NCBI GenBank assembly: GCA_938045585.1
Contig: CALIAU010000012.1
Location: forward strand, 62,001-126,000
Source of the DNA: an uncultured Saprospiraceae bacterium
GTDB lineage: Bacteria; Bacteroidota; Bacteroidia; Chitinophagales; Saprospiraceae
Direction: 5' to 3'
DNA length: 64,000 nucleotides
The first letter of the stretch is position 1. Each line of letters begins with the position of its first letter. Below are positions 17,531 to 26,424 of this stretch, in pieces. Under the pieces are notes generated by a model that was given only the letters and a program-made list of their open reading frames with translations, searched no databases and had not been told where the DNA came from. Both the position numbers and the translations under genes were made by a program.

Positions 17531-18970
17531 ATGAGAAATCCTCTACTTATCGCCATTCTAGTTTGCATTTATTCAATAAATACGGAGGCTCAAGAGCTAA
17601 TTAGCTACGAATTACTAGAAAATGTAACAAAAGAAGAGATATCTGCAGAATTTGGGCTTGCTGCTCAGACCGACTTAGAACATTATAAAATGCAGTATAC
17701 CACCAAGGATTTAAATGGTGTCTTAGATACAGCTTCAGGTCTAGTTTCTATCCCAGTATCACGCGATTTTGAATTTCCCCTCTTATTAAATTTACATGGT
17801 ACTGTAGATGGTCCTGCCGATGTTCCATCTAACTTAGCCGGAGGATTTGAAATTGCTGAAATAATCAGTTCGTATCAATTTATAGGTTTATCTCCCGATT
17901 ACTTGGGTTTAGGTAGTTCCAGAGGATTACATCCCTATGTACATGCAGATTCTGAAGCCTCAGCAACCTTAGACATGATGTATGCCTTTGAAAAAATGCG
18001 TGAGGAATTAGATGTGCACCAAAACGAGCAAATTTTCATTACAGGCTATTCGCAAGGAGGACATGCCGCTATGGCAATTCATAGAGAATTAGAAACAAAT
18101 CATGCCGATGAATTTACAGTAACTGCGGCCTCACATATGTCAGGACCCTATAGTATATCTAGGAGGATGGTGGATGCAACCCTTGGGGATTCTGAATATT
18201 TTTTTGTAGCCTACCTTGCCAGTGTTGCACTAACCATGCTAAACGCATATCCAGAGCTTTTAGTAGGTTTTGAAATTACGGATATTTTTAAGCCTGAGTA
18301 TATTCCAGAAATCATGCGTTACGCGAATGGTGAAATAGGACTCTTTGAGTTAAACTCCCAATTGACCTTGTTACTAGGAAATAATGTGGGTGCAATTACT
18401 CCAAAAGACATGTTGTTTCCAGACGTTCTAGATGGAATAAAAAACGACCCTAGCTATCCTCTTAGCATGGCACTAGCAGACAATGATGTGTACGACTGGA
18501 CACCAAATGCCCCTACCCGACTTCTCTATTGCACAGCAGACGAGCAAGTAAGCTTTGAGAACGCCTTACTAGCTGAAGAGGTGATGAAGGCAAATGGAGC
18601 CTCAGAGGTGATTGCAGTAAATCAAGGAGAAGACTTGAATCATGGGGGCTGTGTCAATCCTGCTGTGGAAACAACTCTCCTCTTTTTTCTCTTTAAAAGA
18701 CAGGTAAGCATTTTTACAAGCACAACAGAAACAGCTACTTCCCTAGGCATACGTTTTGGCCAAAACAATGAACAAATAATTGTGTATTCAGAGAAGAACT
18801 TGCAAGAGGATTATATAATTCTTGATGCACTAGGTAATAAGGTACAAGAAGGAAGTTTGCATGGTAGTAAAAACATTATCGAAAAATCAATGACTGTTCC
18901 TGGAATCTATATTCTAAAATTAAAGGACAGTAAGCTTAGCTACAAACTAGTACACAGCGGTTCTTTATAA
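17531..18970 (+). CDS. T9SS-secreted alpha/beta hydrolase (lipase/esterase-like)
   Basis: A 479-residue exported hydrolase. Signal peptide about residues 1-20 (ends NTEAQ). The nucleophile elbow is GYSQGGHAAM, with the serine near residue 175. A likely Asp is in CTADEQV (about 337), and a histidine in EDLNHGGC (about 373). The fold resembles secretory lipases and prolyl-oligopeptidase-like esterases; substrate not known. The last ~80 residues (ILDALGNKVQEGSLHG, GIYILKL) form a T9SS type A sorting domain, less canonical than its neighbours. It is divergent from the HEAT-cyclophilin gene and followed after 21 bases by another T9SS cargo gene. Confidence 0.85.
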   Translation: MRNPLLIAILVCIYSINTEAQELISYELLENVTKEEISAEFGLAAQTDLEHYKMQYTTKDLNGVLDTASGLVSIPVSRDFEFPLLLNLHGTVDGPADVPSNLAGGFEIAEIISSYQFIGLSPDYLGLGSSRGLHPYVHADSEASATLDMMYAFEKMREELDVHQNEQIFITGYSQGGHAAMAIHRELETNHADEFTVTAASHMSGPYSISRRMVDATLGDSEYFFVAYLASVALTMLNAYPELLVGFEITDIFKPEYIPEIMRYANGEIGLFELNSQLTLLLGNNVGAITPKDMLFPDVLDGIKNDPSYPLSMALADNDVYDWTPNAPTRLLYCTADEQVSFENALLAEEVMKANGASEVIAVNQGEDLNHGGCVNPAVETTLLFFLFKRQVSIFTSTTETATSLGIRFGQNNEQIIVYSEKNLQEDYIILDALGNKVQEGSLHGSKNIIEKSMTVPGIYILKLKDSKLSYKLVHSGSL

Positions 18971-18991
18971 AAACTCAAAAGAAGATGTAAT

Positions 18992-19708
18992 ATGAAAAAT
19001 TGTCTAAGCATTTTACTCGCTTTCTTAGCTCTTAATAATTTTTCTCTTGCCCAAAACGAGATTAGCATCGAACCGAATTCCTTTGAAGAATCCTTTGAAG
19101 AAAACTTAGGCAATAATACAATATTCCAACTCAAGGCTTCAATAGAAAATAATACAGATACTTTTCTTAGCACAGGGTGGGAAATAGTTGATATCGACAT
19201 ACCAACAGAATGGTCCTTATCCGTAAGTGATAAGATTATCGACTACGTCCCTGGGATAACTCAGAACGTCCAAGCAGTTGTTTTAGATCCAAATGAAACT
19301 GAAGTACCGTTCAATGTTACAATTTATCCTGATCAAACGAATGGCTGCGGGACTTTTAATGCAATTATTACTAAATGGGACGATGGGGCATTCCTAGATT
19401 CAATTCAATATGAGGTAGGTATAAATGAGGAAGGATGTATCCTTAGTTCGATTAGCAAAATAACACATTTGCCTTCAGTAAATATTTATCCCAACCCTGT
19501 ACATGATGTCCTTGTTATAGATGCCCAGTCCCCTATTAAGCAAGTTTCTATATATACATTAGATGGTAGAAAAATCCTTAGCAAAAGTATCAGCCCTCAA
19601 ATGAAGCCATCCATCCAAAGCTCTACCCTGGAAGCCGGAGTACATCTTCTTGAAATAGTCTTTACTGACGGCAGCAAAAATTTTGAAAAAATAGTAAAAG
19701 CACATTAA
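18992..19708 (+). CDS. T9SS-exported protein of unknown function
   Basis: A 238-residue protein with signal peptide (residues 1-21, ends SLAQ), a beta-rich central part of about 130 residues that resembles an immunoglobulin-like or COG1470-type domain, and a clear type A sorting domain from about 160 (VNIYPNPVHDVLVID, GVHLLEIVF). The central part has two cysteines (GCGTF, EGCIL) that might pair. I recognise no enzyme motif. It probably shares a transcript with the preceding hydrolase and is followed by an inverted repeat. Confidence 0.75.
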   Translation: MKNCLSILLAFLALNNFSLAQNEISIEPNSFEESFEENLGNNTIFQLKASIENNTDTFLSTGWEIVDIDIPTEWSLSVSDKIIDYVPGITQNVQAVVLDPNETEVPFNVTIYPDQTNGCGTFNAIITKWDDGAFLDSIQYEVGINEEGCILSSISKITHLPSVNIYPNPVHDVLVIDAQSPIKQVSIYTLDGRKILSKSISPQMKPSIQSSTLEAGVHLLEIVFTDGSKNFEKIVKAH

Positions 19709-19760
19709 ACAGACATGCGCATTACTTTCAAATAAACTGTACTCTATATCAAGTCATAAA

Positions 19761-19803
19761 TTACCAAAGTCCATCTTCTGAAAGAAAAGATGGACTTTGG
19801 TAA
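19761..19803. terminator. Long perfect inverted repeat between convergent genes
   Basis: A perfect 17-bp stem (19761-19777 pairing with 19787-19803) with a nine-base loop lies between the plus-strand T9SS gene and the minus-strand TonB receptor gene. It lacks a clear U run on either strand, but its position fits a bidirectional terminator. The stem contains AAAGTCCATCT, as does the terminator at 54962-54997. Confidence 0.65.
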
Positions 19804-19847
19804 TGATTGAGTCAGCACTGACTACGCTAAATCTAAATTGGATAGGA

Positions 19848-22667
19848 CTAGTTAGCAGCTAGTTTCCAATTCAGACTTACACTCATTGTTCTGAAAGGTC
19901 TAAATTGCTGATAAATCTGATCTTCGGTACCATAAGACCTATATACCATTTCTTTATTTGAATTGAGCAAGTTATTCGCACCCGCACTTAAACGAAATTT
20001 ATTGCCTTCACCAAAGCTTTTGGATACTTTAAAAGATAAATCATGAAAAGGGTTTGTGTACACATCTGGATTCAGACCAATTCCAACAATCGCAAGACTA
20101 GGTCCCTGCACATTATAGCTTAGATTTACTTCCCAAGCATTTGATGGATTTGTATAGTTCAGATAGCCATTTACTATATAAGGAGACTGCCCCTGCATTT
20201 GACGCGTCGTTTTAATTGTTTCTCCTTCGCGCACATTCGCTAGCCTTGACTCATACTCACCATTATCACTTTGATCAAGTTCTACTTGAGATTTTACAAC
20301 CGTTACATTGGCACCAGCGTATAAAGAGTTTAGGCTTTTTGAAAGAAAAGAAAGATTATTTCTAAACTCAAACTCTAGTCCAGTTACCTGAGCATTCCCT
20401 ATGTTTCTAGGTTGTAGGTCATTTGGTGCAGACGAACTAAAAGCTACAAGTTCAATTGGGTTTCTAAAGTTTTTGTAAAAACCACTTAATGAAAACATTT
20501 GTCCTTCTTTGTAGAAGGCCTCCCATCTGAGATCATAATTATCAATATCCGTTTGGCTAAGCTCAATATTTCCAATAAAAGTCTGATCAGATATAGCGTC
20601 ATAGATTTGAGCAATAGAGGCTTCTTTGAAGGATGGTCTTGCAACAGTTTTAGAAAACGAAGTTCTTAAATTCATCTTGTCACTAAGACCATATATAAGA
20701 TTTACAGAGGGTAAAAGATTAAAATTATCAATTATTCTTTCATTGTTATATACTACAGATCCTGTATTGTTTTGTCCTGTGTAATTATGTGTAAACTTCT
20801 CAGCTCTTAAACCCACATTAGCCTTAAGCTTAGAAAATAAATCCACATCTGTCATCACATAAGCCGCTAAAATATTTTGAGTTGCGTCATAGGTATTTGT
20901 AGGCTCAAAGTTTCCAGCTACATAGGTACCTACTTGTTTTTCAGGAGTCCATATGTTATCAACAAGTAGGAGTTCATTTGGATCACCCGTAAGATCAAGT
21001 GAATTCTGTCCTTTTACATTTATAAGATAGCTGAGTATCTCATAATCTCGCTGCTTGTATATATTGCTCACCCCAAACTTAAGATCCATCTCTCTATCCA
21101 TAAATCCCATGGATTTTTTCAAGTCAACTCTAGCTGAGTGATTGATTTCATTTAGATTTCTCCAAAGACGTCTAGGCTGTGCACCCTCGGAAGGCTCAAA
21201 ACTTAAGGCGCCATCATCATTTAATTTAAATGGCGTTATACGGATATCTTTATCTTCAATTCTAGAGAGTGTAGGAGAATACTTCCAATCAAGTTCAAAC
21301 GTTCCAAATGTATGTCTACCGTTCAAGAGTAAATTTGATATACTTCTTTCTGTATATTCAATGTTGTCACTCAACAAGGTATTGGAAGCTCTGATAAAGT
21401 TACTACGTTCAAAAAGTCCAGACTTAGACTCTCCATTTTGAAGATGCAAAGCCATTACACTGATAGAATGATCTTTATATTTCAATGCTGTTCCAAGCAT
21501 ACCACTTAATAAAGCATTTACACTTCCTATATCTCCAGTGGATTCTCTGTCTTGCAACAATTCCATCTCTGAGGCATCAGATGATTTTATATAGTTATTA
21601 AACTGAGCATCTTGATAGAAGGTCGTATTATTTCTGTAGGACAATACTGCATTATAACCTATAGACGCTTCTCCTTTCTTTACAAGATTCCCTAAAGAAA
21701 AGCCAAGATTTAGATTCCCTAAACTATTTGTTCTTTCAGTTGCCATATTGTTCTCCAATCTTGAAGTCAACTGTGTCAAAATGGGCTCATCAATTGGACT
21801 TGGAATTTCTTGAAATTTGTTGATTCTTAAATCTCTTAGTCCATTATCAAAGCCTAAAAAATCTGTGCTGCTACTTTGTGAATGCACAAAATTGCTATTC
21901 AAGTGCATATTTGGATTATATCCCAATCCCAATGAAAGATTCATTGTTTTTTCTTCTGGAAAGTCTTTCGTTGTGATATTAACTATGCCCCCAGAAAAAT
22001 CACCTGAAAAGTCTGCTCTAGATGTTTTTGAAACTAAAAGATTATCGATAATACTAGTAGGAAAAACATCAATCTGTAGTGAGTTACGATCTGGATCAAG
22101 ACCTGGAATTTCAAGTCCATTCAAAATAGTTTTAGAGTAACGATCTCCAAGACCGCGAATAAAAACATACTTGCCACCAGCTATGGATACTCCCGTAACT
22201 CTCTTAATCGCAGCACCTGCATTACTATCCCCGTTTTTTCTAAACGACTGGGAACTTATACCATTCACCACATGCACTGACTTTCTTTGAATAGCCATAA
22301 CTGCATTCTCCGTATTGCGGAGTTGTTTCGCTGATATGACTACTTCTTCTAGTTGCTTACTATTTTCTTCTAATTGTATGTCTAGCGTTGTCACCTGTCC
22401 TGCTACGATAGCTACATCTTCTAATATTTTCTTTTCAAAGCCAATATAGCTTACTTCGAAACTATACGTTCCTGCTTCCAAGTCGTAAGAGAAAGCCCCA
22501 TCTAGGTCAGTAGTAAATCCTGCGGTAGAATTGGTAATTAGAACATTTGCAAACGGAATGGTCTCCGTTGTATTCGCATCTGTGATAACTCCCTTAACAG
22601 TTCCTGTTTGTGCGGTGAGTAAGCTACATATAAATAAGAAAACTAAGCTTAGGTATAAATTCTTCAT
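19848..22667 (-). CDS. TonB-dependent outer-membrane receptor with carboxypeptidase-like N-terminal domain
   Basis: A 939-residue gated outer-membrane channel for energised uptake. Signal peptide 1-19 (ends LLTAQ); carboxypeptidase-regulatory-like domain about 20-110 (GTVKGVITDANTTETIPFAN); plug about 120-235 with VVISAKQLRNTENAV, FIRGLGDRYSKTILNG and FSGGIVNITTKDFP; the remainder is a beta-barrel ending in the aromatic strand MSVSLNWKL. The substrate is not visible in the sequence. No SusD-like gene follows; instead the upstream neighbour on the same strand is a beta-helix lipoprotein, a pairing that suggests a two-part outer-membrane system. Confidence 0.93.
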   Translation of the reverse strand: MKNLYLSLVFLFICSLLTAQTGTVKGVITDANTTETIPFANVLITNSTAGFTTDLDGAFSYDLEAGTYSFEVSYIGFEKKILEDVAIVAGQVTTLDIQLEENSKQLEEVVISAKQLRNTENAVMAIQRKSVHVVNGISSQSFRKNGDSNAGAAIKRVTGVSIAGGKYVFIRGLGDRYSKTILNGLEIPGLDPDRNSLQIDVFPTSIIDNLLVSKTSRADFSGDFSGGIVNITTKDFPEEKTMNLSLGLGYNPNMHLNSNFVHSQSSSTDFLGFDNGLRDLRINKFQEIPSPIDEPILTQLTSRLENNMATERTNSLGNLNLGFSLGNLVKKGEASIGYNAVLSYRNNTTFYQDAQFNNYIKSSDASEMELLQDRESTGDIGSVNALLSGMLGTALKYKDHSISVMALHLQNGESKSGLFERSNFIRASNTLLSDNIEYTERSISNLLLNGRHTFGTFELDWKYSPTLSRIEDKDIRITPFKLNDDGALSFEPSEGAQPRRLWRNLNEINHSARVDLKKSMGFMDREMDLKFGVSNIYKQRDYEILSYLINVKGQNSLDLTGDPNELLLVDNIWTPEKQVGTYVAGNFEPTNTYDATQNILAAYVMTDVDLFSKLKANVGLRAEKFTHNYTGQNNTGSVVYNNERIIDNFNLLPSVNLIYGLSDKMNLRTSFSKTVARPSFKEASIAQIYDAISDQTFIGNIELSQTDIDNYDLRWEAFYKEGQMFSLSGFYKNFRNPIELVAFSSSAPNDLQPRNIGNAQVTGLEFEFRNNLSFLSKSLNSLYAGANVTVVKSQVELDQSDNGEYESRLANVREGETIKTTRQMQGQSPYIVNGYLNYTNPSNAWEVNLSYNVQGPSLAIVGIGLNPDVYTNPFHDLSFKVSKSFGEGNKFRLSAGANNLLNSNKEMVYRSYGTEDQIYQQFRPFRTMSVSLNWKLAAN

Positions 22668-22739
22668 TATTTGGTTTAATATAAATTGTCTGTCAATTAT
22701 TTCTCAATTATGAGGGTTTAGCAAAAGCGATACACGCTC

Positions 22740-24020
22740 TTAAAAATTTAAAACCCCTTTGCTATAGGTATAGGTCCAAGTAAACGCATTCATATCTGCA
22801 CCAATACTTGAACTACTTACGGATGCATTATCTAATTCCATCTGCGTATCAAAAGCTGCGTCATCTCCAGAAGGGGATGTGTCGTTACATAATTCACTTA
22901 CAGGTTTGCTGCTCACAAATTCCCATCCCTTAATTTGAAGGGTTCCTGCAAAGAAATTCGCAGAACTTTCATCATCATCAATTTCAAGATCAGCATCCTC
23001 TGGGAAATCAACAACCTTACAGTCGCTTACTATTCCAAATGAAGATTTTCTGAAGTCTGCTATTTCTGCATTTAGGCCTCTTAATGTTCCATTCATAAAT
23101 GTAAAACTGCCAATTGCTGAACCTTCTGGACCATCAATTTCTAATCCATGATCTGAATCTTCACCAGCTACGTATACAAAATTCTGCATGGTGCCAGCAT
23201 ATCCCTGATCTACATCAAAAGCATCATCTCCCTGCGCCCATACAATAGCATTCGTAACATCTACTGTACCTCCAAAATATTCGATACCATCATCCAAGTT
23301 TGAAACAACTTCGATATTGTTAATATTTGTTCCATTTCCAACTCCACCAAGGGTCAAGCCGTTTATTTCATTGTTTTCACCAATTGAAGCACCGCCATGT
23401 CTAATAGTGATATAACATAAGTTACCTGAATTATCATTTGCATCTGTACCTCCATATAAACCAAAGGTATCATCCGCTGGAATACCTTCAATTTGAAATT
23501 CAGAAACATCTCCTTCAAAAGAACCAGGTGCATATCCTAATACGATTAAACCTCCCCATAAACCATTTTGTGTTTCATCTAAGTTAGTACCAGCCATTTG
23601 TCCAGCTACAATATTATCTAGTTCTGAGGTCATAATAATAGGAGCTGCTGCTGTACCACACGCGTTTATCTTTGCCCCTCTCGCAACAATCAAAGCGCTG
23701 GCTAAAGAACCTGTCCCCTGCGCGCCTTTAATTATAGTCCCTGGCTCAATAGTTAATGTAACACCACTGTTTACAACTACCTTTCCATTGAGTATGTAAA
23801 TATTATTTGAAGTCCACGTTTCATCTGCGTCAATAAAACCAAACTTTGATATAGATTCATCCGTCCCCTCTTCTTGAACACATTCGCATTTACCATTCAT
23901 TTCTGTAATAGTAAAACCTGTAGGACAAAGAAGATCAGCACAAACATCGTCCGATGTACAACTAGAAATTGCTAAGCATAAGCAAACAAGAGAGGCGAGA
24001 TATAGTGACGTTAGTTTCAT
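22740..24020 (-). CDS. Beta-helix-like surface lipoprotein paired with the TonB receptor
   Basis: A 426-residue predicted lipoprotein (lipobox AISSC, Cys21). A short cysteine-rich segment follows (CADLLCPTGFTITEMNGKC), resembling small EGF-like pieces. Residues about 70-425 look like a right-handed parallel beta-helix: GVTLTIEPGTIIKG, NGLWGGLIVLG, CYITIRHGGASIGENNEING and VVSNLDDGIEYFGGTVD. No catalytic motif is clear. Proteins of this appearance are common beside TonB receptors in Bacteroidota. It lies 72 bases upstream of the receptor gene on the same strand, so co-transcription is likely. The ligand is unknown. Confidence 0.75.
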   Translation of the reverse strand: MKLTSLYLASLVCLCLAISSCTSDDVCADLLCPTGFTITEMNGKCECVQEEGTDESISKFGFIDADETWTSNNIYILNGKVVVNSGVTLTIEPGTIIKGAQGTGSLASALIVARGAKINACGTAAAPIIMTSELDNIVAGQMAGTNLDETQNGLWGGLIVLGYAPGSFEGDVSEFQIEGIPADDTFGLYGGTDANDNSGNLCYITIRHGGASIGENNEINGLTLGGVGNGTNINNIEVVSNLDDGIEYFGGTVDVTNAIVWAQGDDAFDVDQGYAGTMQNFVYVAGEDSDHGLEIDGPEGSAIGSFTFMNGTLRGLNAEIADFRKSSFGIVSDCKVVDFPEDADLEIDDDESSANFFAGTLQIKGWEFVSSKPVSELCNDTSPSGDDAAFDTQMELDNASVSSSSIGADMNAFTWTYTYSKGVLNF

Positions 24021-24270
24021 TTTGATAGATTATTATTAATTGGTTTTTAAAATCATGTAATTCTATTACGAAAGTATACCCCATAGTTTAACTGACCTTA
24101 AAGCCAATATTATCTAAATGTTAACTCTTATATTTCCCCTAAAACTTTTGTATATCGGCAGACAAAAGGAATTGATAGATTGCTGCAAAAACGGCCATTA
24201 CGCTGAAAATCTTTCCATTCTTAGTTCTAGGATATTCACTAACTTTAAGTATGCAGCAATTACGATCAAA

Positions 24271-24711
24271 GTGAATAAGGACCATATTGTTATAGAACAA
24301 GCATTTAATGTGCCTTTAGAAAAAGTTTGGCGCGCCATTTCTGAAAGGGAACTCATGTCCCAGTGGTTTTTTAATATTCCAGAATTCGAGGCAAAATTGG
24401 GGTATAAGTTCCAGTTTGAAGGTGGCGAAGAACATAAACGCTATACCCATGAGTGTGAAGTTTTAGAGCTTGCTTATAAAGAAAGGCTCAAGTTTTCCTG
24501 GCGATACACCGGAGAAATTGGGCTCTCCTTTGTGAGTTTTCACTTAACTGCAAAAAATGATCAAACTATAGTTACACTGCGACATGAAGGATTAGCAAGT
24601 TTTACGAATCCTGATTTCACCAGTGAAAAATTTAAGATGGGATGGGACTACTTGATCAAAGAATCTCTGCATACGTTTCTACATGAAGGAAAAGCGCTGC
24701 GATATTGGTAG
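24271..24711 (+). CDS. SRPBCC/AHSA1-domain protein, probable GTG start
   Basis: A START/Bet v 1-like ligand-binding domain of the AHSA1 type. VIEQAFNVPLEKVWRAISERE begins the fold; SQWFFNIPEFEAKLGYKFQFEG and GWDYLIKESLHTFL at the end are typical. From GTG 24271 the protein is 146 residues, the usual size. An ATG at 24118 in the same frame would add 51 residues without family similarity, so I prefer the GTG. Members bind small hydrophobic ligands or serve in toxin-antitoxin or stress functions; no partner gene is evident. Confidence 0.8.
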   Translation: MNKDHIVIEQAFNVPLEKVWRAISERELMSQWFFNIPEFEAKLGYKFQFEGGEEHKRYTHECEVLELAYKERLKFSWRYTGEIGLSFVSFHLTAKNDQTIVTLRHEGLASFTNPDFTSEKFKMGWDYLIKESLHTFLHEGKALRYW

Positions 24712-24959
24712 ATCAGTCTTTTAGGACCTGGTAACTTCTATGAATTTGCTATCAAGGCGAAACTTGGGATAGGAATGGCTTATCATCAGACTTTTACGTG
24801 TACAAATTACATTTAACAACGAAGAAACGTCTACATGTTATGGTTCTGTTACTTTACTGAAATAATTTATAGATTGTAAAACATGTGCTATAGTGAGCTA
24901 AAGTTATCCAACATCGTTTCTTAGTTTTTTGTATCTTAATAGTATAAAATCTAATTATT

Positions 24960-25349
24960 GTGAAAAATTCGATACTAACCACCGTCCTACTCTCTTTTTT
25001 GATGCTTTGTAGTTGTTCATCTAATAAAGAGGTAGCAAATGCCACTTCGGATGAGAGTGCAAGTTATACCAGTCTAGCAGATTACCTCAGACGAAATTCC
25101 AGTGTGCGTGTCACCGGTGTAGATCCAGACATTAGACTTCAGGTGAGAGGTGTAAATAGTGTAAGTTCTGATACTCGACCATTTATTTATATCAATAGAA
25201 ATCCTGTAGGAAGAGATTACACAAGGGCTAATAATGCTGTAAATCCTTTAAATATAGCTCGCGTTGAGGTGCTAAGTAGTTTAGCCGAACTGACCCGCTA
25301 TGGCCAAGAAGGGCATTCAGGAATAATCAAAATTCATACAAAAAGCTAA
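24960..25349 (+). CDS. Lipoprotein consisting of a lone TonB-receptor plug-like domain
   Basis: A 129-residue protein starting with GTG. Residues 1-17 are a lipoprotein signal with lipobox LCSC. The rest reads like an isolated TonB-dependent receptor plug: LADYLRRNSSVRVTGVDPDIRLQVRGVNS, then RPFIYINRNPVGRDY, then NIARVEVLSSLAELTRYGQEGHSGIIKIHTK. There is no beta-barrel, and the stop is followed by unrelated sequence, so this is not a simple truncation visible here. A gene ending in a TonB C-terminal domain follows after 69 bases on the same strand. Confidence 0.7.
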   Translation: MKNSILTTVLLSFLMLCSCSSNKEVANATSDESASYTSLADYLRRNSSVRVTGVDPDIRLQVRGVNSVSSDTRPFIYINRNPVGRDYTRANNAVNPLNIARVEVLSSLAELTRYGQEGHSGIIKIHTKS

Positions 25350-25418
25350 GGGCTTGTAAAGCTTATTTAGAAAGCTTTCTCAGAATTTCTTTGCTGGCTA
25401 AAGGATATCCGTAATCAT

Positions 25419-26222
25419 ATGATTCGCAGGCTTACACTCACAGTTCTAATCAGCTTTTTTGCACTATATATCTTTGCTCAAGGATATTACAAAATAAGCC
25501 CTGAGCTGATAGATCAACGCTGGACTTTAGTTAGCAACAATGAGATGCTTTGTAGCATAGATGCGGATACTATTATCAATAGCTTATACCATCACTTTCC
25601 ATATCGTTTAGATGGAAAATGGGGTGTCATAGATAAAGAATGTAAGTACCTGATAAAAAATTCATATCATTTCCTAAAAGAGATATCTGCTGATGAATTT
25701 AAGGTGAGCTTGGATGGAAGTATGGGTGTGATCGATTTAGATGGTAAGCAGTTACTCGCTATGCAATATGATGATATTGATTCACATGTATCAGAAAAAT
25801 ATTTAGTAAAGACGCTTGGAAAATGGAAATATGTGGATTCTACAGGACAGGAAATTGTATCTAAAAGATTATATTTTAAAAATCCAGACTTACAGGCATT
25901 ATTCACAGAATGTGAAAAAGACGTATCCGAACAAGAGCACAAAAAGTGCAGCAATGAGGCGCTGCTACACTATATCTATGGCAATCTAAAGTACCCTTCC
26001 GAGGCAAGACAGAACCGTACAGAGGGTATGGTTGTAATACAAATGTCTATTTCTCCAGAAGGAAAAGTAGTAGAACCAAAAATAGTACGTGATATAGGAG
26101 ATTCCTGTGGGGAAGCTGCACTAAACGTGTTTAAAAATATGCCTGATTGGTTTCCTGCAGAACATGAAGGAAATGGAGTATGGTCATTTTATACAGTGCC
26201 TGTACGATTTAAACTAGAATAA
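25419..26222 (+). CDS. WG-repeat protein with TonB C-terminal domain
   Basis: A 267-residue exported protein. Signal peptide about 1-21 (ends IFAQG). Residues about 50-150 hold WG-type repeats (LDGKWGVIDKECKYLI, LDGSMGVIDLDGKQLL, LGKWKYVDSTGQEIV). Residues about 185-267 are a TonB C-terminal domain: YIYGNLKYPSEARQNRTEGMV, SISPEGKVVEPKIVRDIG and VPVRFKLE. There is no transmembrane anchor beyond the signal, so it is unlikely to be the energy transducer itself. It is probably a periplasmic or surface protein working with the plug-only lipoprotein just upstream. Confidence 0.75.
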   Translation: MIRRLTLTVLISFFALYIFAQGYYKISPELIDQRWTLVSNNEMLCSIDADTIINSLYHHFPYRLDGKWGVIDKECKYLIKNSYHFLKEISADEFKVSLDGSMGVIDLDGKQLLAMQYDDIDSHVSEKYLVKTLGKWKYVDSTGQEIVSKRLYFKNPDLQALFTECEKDVSEQEHKKCSNEALLHYIYGNLKYPSEARQNRTEGMVVIQMSISPEGKVVEPKIVRDIGDSCGEAALNVFKNMPDWFPAEHEGNGVWSFYTVPVRFKLE

Positions 26223-26237
26223 TACTGCTACAAGACT

Positions 26238-26422
26238 GCGTGAGGGACCTGCCTGCGTACCTTGGAAGGCAGGTAGGAAGGGACCTGCCTACTTGCAGAT
26301 GCAAGTAGGCTAAGGTGTCGCAGCTAGCTGGGACCTGCCTGCGTACCTCGGAAGGCAGGCGGAAACCCTGCATAGCCCGACTCTTTTTTATGTCTAAAAG
26401 TCATAAAAAAGAGGCACGCCCA
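26238..26422. repeat. Dispersed element copy C (TGGGCGTGCC ... CTCACGC termini)
   Basis: Read on the minus strand, this 185-bp segment begins TGGGCGTGCC and ends CTCACGC, the same termini as the copies at 32571-32682 and 51469-51600. Inside is a 12-bp hairpin (26381-26392 with 26402-26413). It also holds three hairpin cassettes, each starting GGACCTGCCT on the plus strand (26245, 26281, 26331), with arms of the CCTGCCT/AGGCAGG kind; the middle one pairs CCTACTTGC with GCAAGTAGG. It fills nearly all of the gap between two convergent genes. Confidence 0.7.
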
Positions 26423-26424
26423 TA

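Noticed and set aside
24118-24270. Upstream part of the SRPBCC frame
   Set aside because: The 51 residues do not look like the domain, and the GTG at 24271 gives the usual size.
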